Source: Secundilactobacillus similis DSM 23365 = JCM 2765
GTDB taxonomy: Bacteria > Bacillota > Bacilli > Lactobacillales > Lactobacillaceae
Assembly: GCF_001311075.1 (NCBI RefSeq)
Contig: NZ_BBAD01000014.1
Coordinates: 1-56,086, forward strand
Length of the DNA: 56,086 nt
Direction of reading: 5' to 3'
Positions 8,810 through 17,748 of this stretch are shown one piece after another; position 1 is the stretch's first letter, and each line of letters starts with the position of its first letter. A program made the position numbers and the translations under genes. The notes under the pieces are model-generated. The model ran no database searches. It worked only from the letters and a program-made list of their open reading frames with translations, and was not told the DNA's origin.

Positions 8810-9538
8810 TTGAGTTTAGCGCAGCAACGGGTGTTGATTCTTGGTGGCACGTCTGGGTTCGGACTACAAGTTGCCCAACAGGCGTTGGCGGCTGGGGCCG
8901 AAGTGACGATTGTTGGTCGGCACGCTGACCGATTGATGAAGGCCCAACAAGCAATTATCGTAGCGCAACCAGAAGGCATTCTTGAAACGGCGCAGTTTAA
9001 TGCGAGTGATGTTAAAACGCTAACGGCGTTCTTTGAAACGAACGAGCGGTTTGACCACGTGGTGTCGATGCTGGGTGGTGCCCTAGGTGGCGGTTTTTTA
9101 GCTAATTCGGTGGCGGATATTCGGGCGGCAATTGAGGCGAAGTTCTTTGATAACCTGAAAATTGCGCAGGTTGCTAGTCGGTATTTAAATGCCGGCGGGA
9201 GCTTAACGTTTACCTCGGGTTCGGGTGGCAGTCCCGCGACGGCATCTGGCGCAATTGTTGGTAACCAAGCAATCAATTTGATGGTACAGGGGCTAGCCGT
9301 TGAGTTAGCGCCCGACAAACGGGTTAACGCTGTATCGCCAACTTGGACGCCAACTGGTTTGTGGCGAGAGTTGTCCGACGATGAGGTTGCAGAACAGACC
9401 AATGCGTTTGCGGCAAACGTACCGTTGAAACGGGTCGCTAAGCCAGCGGAAGTTGCGTCAGCTTATCTCTACCTGATGCAAAATCAGTTCGTAACTGGAC
9501 AAGTACTAGCAGTTGATGGTGGCGTTGATTTAGCTTAA
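8810..9538 (+). CDS. SDR-family oxidoreductase, catalytic Tyr-Lys not seen
   Basis: 242 residues with an N-terminal Rossmann fold (LILGGTSGFGLQVAQQAL, the TGxxxGxG pattern with Gly replacing Thr). The C-terminal family pattern (PLKRVAKPAEVASAYLYLM..FVTGQVLAVDGG) is intact. Where classical SDRs have YxxxK, this protein reads SGAIVGNQAINLMV, so the catalytic Tyr and Lys are missing; SGSGG keeps the Ser region. Start TTG at 8810, four bases after the marR stop. Either a divergent or non-enzymatic SDR; substrate unknown. Confidence 0.8.
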   Translation: MSLAQQRVLILGGTSGFGLQVAQQALAAGAEVTIVGRHADRLMKAQQAIIVAQPEGILETAQFNASDVKTLTAFFETNERFDHVVSMLGGALGGGFLANSVADIRAAIEAKFFDNLKIAQVASRYLNAGGSLTFTSGSGGSPATASGAIVGNQAINLMVQGLAVELAPDKRVNAVSPTWTPTGLWRELSDDEVAEQTNAFAANVPLKRVAKPAEVASAYLYLMQNQFVTGQVLAVDGGVDLA

Positions 9539-9547
9539 GTTTAAAAA

Positions 9548-9587
9548 GTATCCGGTCGGCATTACAGGTTGTCACGGATACTTTTTT
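9548..9587 (+). terminator. Intrinsic terminator after the SDR gene
   Basis: GTATCCG (9548-9554) pairs with CGGATAC (9575-9581), followed by six T. Confidence 0.8.
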
Positions 9588-9637
9588 GATATGATATAGA
9601 GAATAGGCAACATAAAAAGTAGAGTAGGTGGCTTCAG

Positions 9638-10607
9638 ATGAGAATATTAACGGCAGTGGTTCACGTTTTGGATAAGGATTCGGGTAACGTGGTCTTATCC
9701 CACAAGGATATGGACCCCAACGATGTTGTCGTTGAGGAGTATCTGCAAAAGGTCGTCCAAAAATTTGTGAATTCGGAGTACACGGAAACGGCCCTTGATG
9801 ACTGTCCAATCGTTAAGTCATTGGTTGATGATCCGGCTAGTTTTATGGACCAAACGACTGAACTTAGTTTGGCTTTTTTTGAAGCAATTAAGGGTGCTGA
9901 AAAAATCGGTGGCGGTGATCTGCTGTTTTTCCGGGTTGAGAACGATGATCTGGCCGAGCTGACCGGGATGGTGAAGTTGGACTACAACGCGAAGTATTTA
10001 CACACCATCGAGTACCAAGATGATGTGTTGGTCAACACGATCATTCAGAATAAAACCATTTTGCCGTCACCAGTTCAAACGATCAACGATGGCTTTTTAG
10101 TGATTGGTAACACGATTCGGGTTCGGTCGAAGAAGTATGACAACAATGGTGAGGACTGGAGTTTGCGCAAATATTCTAAAGATTCCGGCCGTTAAAAAGG
10201 TGTCAGAAGAGATTAAAATCATCGAAAAAACGGTGCAAGAAACGACGAAAAAATACACTGAAACTGATGTGCTAACCGCACCAGAAACGCGAAAGGCCGT
10301 TCATGATAGTATCAAGAAGGATGAAACGATCGATAGCAATTATGTTGCTGAGGCGGTTTTCCCGGATAATCCGGTTGCGAAGGAAGAATTTAAGGCAACG
10401 TTGAAAGAACGCGGCGTTGCTGAAACGGTGCCGGTACCTAACGCACCGATTTTTGAGAAGAAGTACCAAAAGCAAAAAATCAAGCTGGGTAACGGCATTG
10501 AAATGACGGTACCGGTTGAACTGTTGAAGAACAAAGACGTGATTGAATTTCGGACCAATCCGGATGGGACGATGTCCGTAATCGTGAAAAATGTTGAACG
10601 TGATTAG
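9638..10607 (+). CDS. NdpA-family (37-kDa nucleoid-associated) protein, frame broken
   Basis: About 323 residues in two frames. The first part runs from ATG 9638 (MRILTAVVHVLDKDSGNVVL) to about residue 180. The second resumes with ILKIPAVKKVSEEIKIIEKTV and ends KNVERD. This layout and the motifs (GGGDLLFFRVENDD, VRSKKYDNNGEDWS) match the NdpA/YejK family of nucleoid-associated proteins found in Firmicutes, often near mobile DNA. The break lies in ~10165-10195. Unlike the other breaks it needs one base removed or two added. Single gene between two terminators. Confidence 0.75.
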
Positions 10608-10630
10608 TTGTCCGCATTAAGGCAACCAAT

Positions 10631-10668
10631 AAAAAAGGTTCAGACCAGTTACGGTCTGAACCTTTTTT
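10631..10668. terminator. Bidirectional terminator
   Basis: AAAAAAGGTTCAGACC (10631-10646) pairs perfectly with GGTCTGAACCTTTTTT (10653-10668). A on one side and T on the other allow it to serve both the NdpA-family gene (+) and the AP2-type gene (-). Confidence 0.85.
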
Positions 10669-10730
10669 ATGATTTCAGTTGAAAAACAACCGGTTGCAAT
10701 CAAACAACGGCGGTTATCTTGATCAGCGGT

Positions 10731-11182
10731 TTACAGGTACCGCTTCTCAGCTTCCTTCCGGGCTTCAACGGCGTCGCTCTTATCGGTAAACGTCCGGTTT
10801 AAGACGTACCGACCATTGAAGTATAACCGGGCGATCCAGCGATCCTGCGCTTGATCGTAACTCACACCAGTGACCCCACTCTTGTTGTTCGCCCGTCGCT
10901 CATCGGACTTAGGGTGCCACGTTTTTTGAAGCACTTCCCAGTTACCGATGTATTTACGAGTAGCTGGGTTTTCCCGGATCATTTGACGCGACCGTTGCTT
11001 GCGGATACAGCCGCAGCTCAGGGTTTTCTTGGTCCGCAATTGGTGACCATCAACCACACAGCTGTTACCACAATCACAGTGACAGTTCCAGGTAATATTG
11101 CCGTTGGGTAATTTACGGCCCGGCTTAAAACGGTTAAGCGACCGATGCGTTGCCCACGCATATCGATCATTTTCTGAGGCAT
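10731..11182 (-). CDS. AP2-type DNA-binding protein with zinc-ribbon-like N-terminus, frame broken
   Basis: About 150 residues when repaired. Start ATG 11182 behind AAGGATGG. The N-terminus MPQKMIDMRGQRIGRLTVL is followed by a Cys cluster (WNCHCDCGNSC, LSCGC) and an AP2-like domain (NKSGVTGVSYDQAQDRWIARL). This arrangement is usual for small phage or mobile-element proteins, often paired with HNH nucleases. The break is at ~11110-11125: one missing base between TVLS and GRKLPNGNITW. It stands alone beside a non-coding repeat tract, which fits an acquired remnant. DNA-binding is inferred from the family. Confidence 0.7.
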
Positions 11183-11628
11183 GCTAATCCATCCTTCGTA
11201 TTGATTTCAGTCCATTTTTAAGACATACAGGACTGTTTGTGTTGTTTCCTAGTATACCCGATGTGCTATGAAATTGATATGTCAAATTTCGGAGAGTGCT
11301 GGGTGATGGGGGTAAAATGCAAACGGGAAAAGGTTGGGTTGAGTTGATGATGGCGGGGTTAGTAGCGGGTGAGTGATGACTGATTTTTGGGGTAAAAATT
11401 TTTTTAAATTTTTGGTTTGGTTAGGGAAATTCGGTTGGTTTAGATTAAATTTAGGTGTTGTTAAGATAGTTGTCAGGTGGCGGTTGAAAAGGTGTTTGGT
11501 TGGTTTTGGTTGTCATGGAAGTTGACAATTGGGGTGGTGGGATGGTGCTTTTTTGATTGGGTAAATGGGTGTGAAATTGTCTCTTGAGTTGCTGCGTATG
11601 AGGCATGTCAGGCGGTCCCTATATTAAG
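11183..11628. other. Non-coding, strand-skewed tract
   Basis: No gene is seen. From ~11281 to 11600 the plus strand is rich in G and T and poor in C (runs such as GGTTGGTTTTGGTTG), unlike any other part of the window. A promoter for the leftward AP2-type gene probably lies near 11200-11270. Confidence 0.6.
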
Positions 11629-12033
11629 TCGAGGGGCGTGACTTGGGTGGGTGACTGAGTGGGATAGGCGATGAGCGTTTAGGCAGCGTAGTTTTCGGCT
11701 AACGTTGGGCTGAGATTTTCCGGATCATCGTAACTATGGTGAAGTTTGTCAGCTTGACTTGGGTTAGGCGACCACGCCGAAACGCGTCAAATCGAGCGCT
11801 TAGAGACTTGCACATAAGGCCGCCTCACCATAAAGTTGAGGGTCATGACTTGGGTGAGTGACTGAGTGGTGGGAGGCGACGAGCGTTCGGGCGGCGTTAT
11901 TTTCGGCTAAGGTTGGGCTTGAATTTTCCGGATAATCGCCACTATAGTGAAGTTTGTCAGCTTGACTTGAGTTAGGCAGCCACGCCGAAACGCGTCAAAT
12001 CGAGCAGAGACTTGCACATAAGGCCCCCAGCAC
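11629..12033. repeat. Two-unit tandem repeat, ~207-bp period, containing family B halves
   Basis: Unit 1 (from ~11630) and unit 2 (from ~11841) share long matches, e.g. GACTTGGGTG at 11640 and 11847, AAGTTTGTCAGCTTGACTT, and CCACGCCGAAACGCGTCAAA ending AGACTTGCACATAAGGC. Each unit ends with the distal arm of a family B element. Only the second is followed by the matching arm, which makes full copy B4. It looks like duplication of the downstream half of a family B unit. Confidence 0.8.
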
Positions 12034-12105
12034 TAAGCCCCCGAAGTTCAGGGGCTTAGTGCTGGGGGCCTTATGCTCCAGTCTCTAAGCGCTCGATTTG
12101 ACGCT
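11977..12105 (-). repeat. Family B structured repeat, copy B4; probable terminator of the adenosyltransferase gene
   Basis: Outer arms GCGTCAAATCGAGC (11992-12005) and GCTCGATTTGACGC (12090-12103) pair exactly. Inside are AGAGACT/AGTCTCT, the conserved TTGCACATAAGG / CCTTATGCTCC loop strands, then CCCCCAGCACTAAGCCCC pairing with its complement. On the minus strand it follows the stop codon at 12110 with the same order as B1 and B2. Confidence 0.8.
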
Positions 12106-12109
12106 CTCT

Positions 12110-12672
12110 CTATCTAAAAACCGGCTTACTATTCCGATACAAAATATCATCATGCTTCTCCAACATGTTTGCATAGCGCGCTGCTGCGAAGAAGTAGTCT
12201 GATAAGCGGTTCATGAAGACCAATACATCGTGGTTGATGTCGTCTTCGCCTTGTAATGTCACGATGCAGCGTTCTGCCGACGGGTGATCGTTCTTGCAAC
12301 GTGCAATGCGGATGCTGGTTGCGCACCACCTGGCAGGATGAATTTTTGGACGGCTGGGACGGCTTCGGTGTACTTATCGATCTTGCCCTCCAACCACGTG
12401 GTTGCTTCTGGGTTGAAGATGAAGTCGCGCTTCGGGTCGTCGTTTAAGGTTGCTAAATCAGTGCCGGCGTCGAAGAGTTGTTGTTGAATCTCTTCCAGTT
12501 CGTCGTGAAGTTCAGCAGTGTTAGCCGTTAATAATGAGATGGTATAGCCCACCCAAGAGTTCAGTTCGTCAACGGTGCCGTACGCTTCAACCCGCGCGTC
12601 ATCCTTGGTCACGATTTTCTTACCAATGATCCGAGTAGACCCTTTGTCGCCTTTTTTGGTATAAATCTTCAT
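12110..12672 (-). CDS. PduO-type ATP:cob(I)alamin adenosyltransferase, frame broken
   Basis: Makes adenosylcobalamin from cob(I)alamin and ATP. About 187 residues. The N-terminal ATP site MKIYTKKGDKGSTRIIG and YGTVDELNSWVG are clear, with PGGAQPASALHVARTITRRAERC in the C-terminal half. The frame breaks at ~12281, where CGTCGGCAG needs a third G to give R-R-A-E-R. It then runs through FMNRLSDYFFAAARYAN to TAG at 12110-12112. It is divergent from the cob operon and paralogous to PduO at 48.4 kb. With no BtuR/CobA-type enzyme in the window, it is a likely general adenosyltransferase. Confidence 0.9.
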
Positions 12673-13145
12673 GTCAAAATCCTCCTTAGTGTGTGGTGCT
12701 CATGTGTGTCCATTGTACTCAAAAATCCCGGCAAGTCACGCTTTAGACGTTATAGAAACGCCAAAGCACCAGAATCGGGTGAAAAGTTACCGCGTGACCG
12801 GCTAAATTGTGGGGACAATGGGGTGATTTAGTCAAAAATGTGCTATTTTTACCGAAATTAGCAGTTATTTTCATTCCAAAAATAACAATCTAAAAATTCG
12901 TAAATTATAACGACCCCATTATACCAGTTCCGAAACGAAATACCAGCGTGAATCTTAACTGGTCCAGAACGAACTGATTTGCCAAAATTAGTAGTTTTTT
13001 ATACTGATATTGAGAAGCGTTCCACAAATTTGTTAGACCGGTCACAAGCCGTTGAAAGACCGGCCCGGCTATCATATCTTTATATCAGGACGTTTTGTAA
13101 GCGACCTCATTTTAGCTAAAATTTGGACGAAGAAGGTTTACTGGT
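12673..13145. promoter_or_regulatory. Divergent control region of adenosyltransferase and cob operon
   Basis: 473 bases without a gene. Leftward: possible -10 ATTGTA (12712-12717, TACAAT on the minus strand) 16 bases from GTGACT. Rightward: a promoter at 13052-13080. The middle is AT-rich with repeated AAAAAT/ATTTTT. I looked for a cobalamin riboswitch (B12-box-like core and pseudoknot) and saw none, so control is probably by a protein. Confidence 0.5.
13035..13080 (+). promoter_or_regulatory. Probable cob operon promoter with direct repeats
   Basis: TTGAAA (13052-13057) and TATCTT (13075-13080) are 17 bases apart. AGACCGG occurs twice (13035-13041 and 13057-13063), 22 bases or two helical turns apart and overlapping the -35. 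That is the geometry of an AraC-type activator site, so PocR is a candidate. Confidence 0.5.
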
Positions 13146-13660
13146 ATGGATAATTCTGCAAGGTTAAAGCGAATTGTGTTGGCAGCCATGTTGCTGGCAC
13201 TGTGTGTGGTCGGGGCCAACGTGAAGATTTAGGATCAATCGCGTTTGATTCCTTGCCCGCATTTTTAGGGGCGATTTTATTGGGTCCCGTTTTCGGTGCT
13301 TTTTTAGGCGTATTTGGTCACTTAGTCTCAGCTGGGTTAGCGGGGTTCCCTTATACGTTGCCAGTTCACTTGGTGATCGCCGTGATGATGGGCGTCTGCA
13401 TGTTTGTTTTTGGCTGGATCCGTCAGCGATTCGGTAAGGACAAGCTCAGTGTCGTTTTGATCGCTGATGTGATCGGTTATGTCATCAACGTGCCATTGGA
13501 AGTGCCGTTGATGTACCCGTTCTTGAAAGGCACGATTTTCGCGCTCTTTATCCCACTGACGGTCGCCACCATCGTGAACCTTGCAGTTTGCGAAGTTGTC
13601 TACGCTTTCTTGCCACAACGCGTCAAACACGCACCATTTTTAAGGAGTGAGGCATCATGA
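13146..13660 (+). CDS. cblT: ECF-type S component, CblT-like (alpha-ribazole/lower-ligand uptake), frame broken
   Basis: About 172 residues, hydrophobic with about five to six membrane helices. MDNSARLKRIVLAAMLLALC leads into GANVKI, then, after a missing T at ~13227 (ATTTAGG for ATTTTAGG), LGSIAFDSLPAFLGAILLGP and GHLVSAGLAGFPYTLPVHL. This resembles CblT, the B12-linked ECF S component that imports alpha-ribazole or its base in Firmicutes. CbiM-type features are absent, so it is not the cobalt carrier. Its partner CblS is encoded later in the same operon. It overlaps cobD by four bases. Energising ATPase/T subunits would be encoded elsewhere. Confidence 0.75.
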
Positions 13661-14730
13661 TCAAAGTGATTCATGGTGGTAACCGGGAGGCAATTGCACA
13701 ACGAACTGGTCTTAACGCTGCGACGTTGATCGATTTTAGTGCCAATATTAATCCCCTGGGCCTATCGCCAAAGTTAAAAACGGTTTTGACCGAGTCGCTA
13801 GACGAACTGGTCTACTATCCCAATCCACAGTATCCGCAATTAAAAGCAGCTATTAGCCATTATTTAAACGTTTCTGCGGATGACGTGTTTGTTGGGAACG
13901 GGGCGGTTCAGATGATTTTTGACACGGCCACGGCGTTGCAATCAACGCACGCTGTTGTGTTAGCACCCACGTTTGGTGAGTACGAGCGCTCGCTGCGGCG
14001 GGCCGGGGCAACGGTTGACCATTATCGACTACGGGCAGAAAATCAGTTTCAAATTCAGCTGCCTGAGCTGATCCAGTTTCTGGACCAGCAACCGACCGTT
14101 GATCTGCTCTGCCTGTGTAACCCCAATAACCCGAGCGGCCAAGTCCTCTTACCAGATGAGGTGCAGCGGCTAGCCGATTACTGCCGCCAACACCAGATTT
14201 GGCTGATTTTAGACGAAGCTTTCATGGACTTTATTGACCACGACCGCCTCAGCTACATTAACCGGTTAAGCGAAACGGATCCGGTAATGATTATCCGGTC
14301 GGCTACCAAATTCTTTGCGATTCCAGGGCTACGGCTCGGGTTTGCAGTGACAAAACACCCGCAACTCAAACAACAGTTGCTTGAACAAGCCGAACCGTGG
14401 TCGGTCAATACGCTGGCCGCCCGGTTTGGAGAGCACATGTATGATGACCAGGCCTATATTCAAGCGACCTACGCTTGGTTATTAGCAGAAAAGAAAGCGC
14501 TTTACGAGGGCCTACAAACGGTCTCATACCTGACCGTGTACCCGTCATCAGCCAACTACTACCTCTTCAAGAGTGGCATTCCCCAACTACGAGAACGGTT
14601 GTGGCCAAAGGGGTTAATGATTCGAGACTGTTCCGATTACGTTGGCTTAGATGCGAGTTACTACCGGGTTGCGGTGCGGTCACATGATGATAATCAAACA
14701 TTATTAGCAGCATTACACGACTTAGCTTAA
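13657..14730 (+). CDS. cobD: L-threonine-O-3-phosphate decarboxylase
   Basis: Makes (R)-1-amino-2-propanol phosphate, the linker of the cobalamin nucleotide loop. 357 residues, fold-type I PLP enzyme related to HisC. IDFSANINPLGLSP at the N-terminus, CNPNNPSGQVL, LDEAFMDF, the PLP lysine in SATKFFAIPGLRLGFAV, and Arg in YYRVAVRSHDDN. ATG 13657 overlaps the cblT stop. The threonine kinase that supplies its substrate (PduX or equivalent) is not in the window. Confidence 0.93.
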   Translation: MIKVIHGGNREAIAQRTGLNAATLIDFSANINPLGLSPKLKTVLTESLDELVYYPNPQYPQLKAAISHYLNVSADDVFVGNGAVQMIFDTATALQSTHAVVLAPTFGEYERSLRRAGATVDHYRLRAENQFQIQLPELIQFLDQQPTVDLLCLCNPNNPSGQVLLPDEVQRLADYCRQHQIWLILDEAFMDFIDHDRLSYINRLSETDPVMIIRSATKFFAIPGLRLGFAVTKHPQLKQQLLEQAEPWSVNTLAARFGEHMYDDQAYIQATYAWLLAEKKALYEGLQTVSYLTVYPSSANYYLFKSGIPQLRERLWPKGLMIRDCSDYVGLDASYYRVAVRSHDDNQTLLAALHDLA

Positions 14731-14745
14731 GGAAGGTGACGGACG

Positions 14746-16120
14746 TTGAAGAAACTACTGATTGCGGGCGCAACGAGTGGTTCTGGTAAGACCAGTGTGA
14801 CGTTAGCATCTTGGCGGCGTTACACAAGCAGTACCGAATTCAGCCTATAAAGTGGGCCCCGATTACGTGGATACGAAGTTTCACTCCCGGATCACTGGTC
14901 GCCAGTCACGTAACATCGACAGTTTTTTGGTGCCAGATCCGCAAACGTTACGGCAGTTGTTTGCGCGAGACACCAGCGATGTTGATTTGGGATTAATCGA
15001 AGGGGTGATGGGCCTGTATGATGGGCTTGGCACTGATAAGGACGCCCATTCAACCGCCAGTATTGCCAAACAGCTAGACGTCCCCGTAATTTTAGTTGTT
15101 AACGCTCGTTCAGCTTCTACCTCGGTGGCCGCTATCGTGAAGGGGTTTATGACCTTTGATCCGGCGGTTCCAATTGCGGGGGTGGTGGTCAATAACGTGA
15201 TGAGCGAGAACCACTATCAGCTGATCAAAGGCGCCATCGACCGTTACGTTGGGTTACCAGTATTAGGGTATTTGCCCTTTAAAAAAGAGCTGGCCCTACC
15301 TTCTCGGCAACTTGGGTTGGTTCCCGATAATGAGTTACCGGAGATCGACAGTAAGATTGCAGCGCTGGGTGAGTTAGCAACTAAACATCTGGATTTAGAC
15401 CGACTCTTGGCGTTGGCTGGGACGAGTACGGCCATTGAAAATCCACAACCGTTGGCCCGTCAGCGCGTTCGGTTACGGTTAGGGATTGCCCAAGACGATG
15501 CGTTTAGTTTTTACTACCGAGATAACTTGACCGCGCTGCGAGAAGCGGGGGTGACATTGATACCATTCAGTCCGATTCATGATGCTAAGTTGCCTGACGT
15601 TGATGCGCTATACCTTGGTGGCGGTTATCCAGAGGAGTTCGCCGAACAACTGGTAGCTAACGGCACCATGAAACAGTCGATTCGAGTATTTTCCGAAGCT
15701 GACAAGCCAATCTATGCCGAGTGTGGTGGCCTGATGTACCTTGGTCAGCAATTGCGCACGGCAGACGGGACGTTTGAAATGGTCGGAATCTTTAACGGTG
15801 ACAGTCAGATGACGCCACGCTTGAAGCGGTTTGGTTACTGTCAGGCAACGCCAAGAACAACTACGGTGATAGGTGACGCCGGAACGGTCATTTACGGCCA
15901 TGAGTTCCATCACTCGGTTTTTACCACGCACGACAACCAACTAAAACCAGTCTTGGAGATGGCAAAGGTGCGCGATGGTCAGACAGTGGCGACTTGGACT
16001 GGCGGTTATCAGGTTCGGCGGACGTTTGCCAGTTACCTGCACGTTCACTTTTATCAAAGCCGAGCGTTGTTTGAACGCTTGCTGCAACAGCTAGGGGCGG
16101 TGCGTGATGCAACTGATTAG
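14746..16120 (+). CDS. cbiA: Cobyrinic acid a,c-diamide synthase, two frame breaks
   Basis: Glutamine- and ATP-dependent amidation of the corrin a and c side chains; about 459 residues. Start TTG 14746 behind GGAAGGTGACGG gives MKKLLIAGATSGSGKTSVTL with the P-loop. Breaks at ~14806 (needs GGCATC for GCATC) and ~14845 (CCTTATAAAG for CCTATAAAG) restore ILAALHKQYRIQP and YKVGPDYVDTKFH. The C-terminal glutaminase-like domain has the nucleophile in YAECGGLMYLG and SYLHVHF near the end. Overlaps cbiB. Confidence 0.92.
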
Positions 16121-17068
16121 CATGATCGTGATTGGTTTTGTGCTCGACTTGCTACTAGGTGATCCACCGAGTTGGCCGCACCCCATTAAGATAATTGGTC
16201 ATGCCATCGGTGGTTTGACCAAGCTGTTTAACCGACCGAAGTACGCCGCAACAACGCGCCAATGGTTAGGGTTATTGATGTGGGTCATCATCGTTGGTGG
16301 CACTTGGTTGATCGTAGCTGGCTTGATGTGGTTGGTCCGCGACGTGCTCTGGTTGAAATTGGTGCTCGGTAGCTACCTGTGCTACACCTGCCTGTCGATC
16401 AAAGGACTGGCAGTGGAAAGCCGTAAGATCATGAGAAGCCTGAAAGCGGATGACCTGGAGAAGGCCCGTTATCAGGTAGGAATGATCGTTGGCCGTGATA
16501 CAGCGGCACTTTCTGGTGAAGACGTCTGCAAGGCCACCATCGAAACGGTGGCGGAAAATACCAGTGACGGGGTCATCGCCCCGCTGCTGTTCCTGATTAT
16601 CGGCGGACCAGCACTGGGACTAGCCTATAAGGCAGTCAACACGCTGGACTCAATGGTTGGGTATCAAAATGAAAAATACCGGGACATCGGCCGCGTGCCG
16701 GCGCGTCTCGATGACGTGTTCAATTACATTCCAGCACGGTTAACGTGGCTGTTCTTGGTGATTGCCAGTGCGCTGTTACGGTACGACGTTCACAAGGCGG
16801 TTTCAGTTGGTTTGCGTGACCGGGAGCATCACAAAAGCCTAATAGTGGCTTTTCGGAATCGGTTGTGGCGGGTGCACTCAACTTACGGTTGGGTGGTCCC
16901 CACTACTATTTCGGCGAGTTAGTGCCGAAACCCTACATCGGTAATGCGGATGCCGGGCCGGCGGATGCGCACGCTATTAACCAAACTTTGAGGCTATTGT
17001 ACACGGCGTCAACGCTGGGCTTAATTGTTGTGATTGGCGTTCGCTGGAGCATTTTAGCACTGTTGTAA
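16107..17068 (+). CDS. cbiB: Adenosylcobinamide-phosphate synthase, frame broken
   Basis: Membrane enzyme attaching aminopropanol phosphate to adenosylcobyric acid; about 321 residues. N-terminus MQLISMIVIGFVLDLLLGDP with the family's LDLLLGDPP..HP motif, several helices, and KATIETVAENTSDGVIAP. The frame breaks at ~16843: AGCCTAATAGT needs a third C to read S-P-N-S-G-F-S-E-S. It then ends with GGPHYYFGELVPKPYIG and DAHAINQTLRLLY. ATG 16107 preferred; GTG 16104 is also possible. Overlaps the cbiA end. Confidence 0.92.
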
Positions 17069-17093
17069 CAACGAGTGAGAAGGAGGGATTCTC

Positions 17094-17737
17094 GTGACGG
17101 ACTACATCACGATTCCAAATCAAATTACGGATAAGAGTTTTGAAATGATTCAAGCTGAAATTGATAAAATCGCACCGAATTACCACTTTGAATCACCGGT
17201 GGAAGAGGCGACCATTAAGCGGGCCATTCACACCACGGCGGATTTTGATTATTTGCATAACCTAAAATTCACCCATGATGCAATCAGCAAAATTGCCCAC
17301 GTCATCACCAATGGTGGCACGATTTTTACTGATACGACGATGGCGCTATCAGGCATCAACAAGCGTAAGTTGGATGCGATTGGCTGTCATTATCACTGCT
17401 ATATCAGTGACCCGGCGGTATTTGACCGGGCGAAACAACAGGGAATCACCCGCTCCATGGCAGCCATTGAGCTGGCGGCGGAAGTCCCAACCGAGAAACT
17501 GTTTGTGGTGGGCAATGCGCCGACTGCCCTCTATAAGATCCTTGAAATGACAAAGGCCGGTACGTTGAAGCCGGATGCGGTGATTGGGGTGCCAGTTGGT
17601 TCGTGGAAGCTGCCGAAAGTAAGCAGGCGCTCTACGAAAGTGAGATCCCCGCAATCGTTGCGTTAGGTCGCAAGGGTGGCAGTAACTTGGCTGCCGCGAT
17701 GGTCAACGCGGTGTTGTACAACTTAGATTTAGTTTAG
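17094..17737 (+). CDS. cbiC: Cobalt-precorrin-8 methylmutase, frame broken
   Basis: Migrates the C11 methyl to C12, giving cobyrinate; about 214 residues. Start GTG 17094 behind AAGGAGGGATTC. Family features: IKRAIHTTADFDYLHNL with the catalytic His, GGTIFTDTTMALSGIN, TRSMAAIE, VGNAPTALYKI. The frame breaks at ~17602 (GGTTCGTGG needs a third T) and continues VEAAESKQALYES..GRKGGSNLAAAMVNAVLY to TAG 17737. Just upstream of cbiD. Confidence 0.92.
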
Positions 17738-17748
17738 GCGGTGAGTAG

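Noticed and set aside
11629-12105. Possible CRISPR array from the tandem repeats
   Set aside because: Only two units of ~207 bp, no short regular repeat-spacer pattern and no cas genes.
12673-13145. Cobalamin riboswitch before the cob operon
   Set aside because: No B12-box-like core or receptor loop could be recognised, and no terminator or sequestering hairpin lies at the cblT start.
13146-13660. CbiM (cobalt ECF component) for the first cob gene
   Set aside because: Lacks the CbiM N-terminal MHIxDG motif and is shorter; pattern fits CblT-like S components better.
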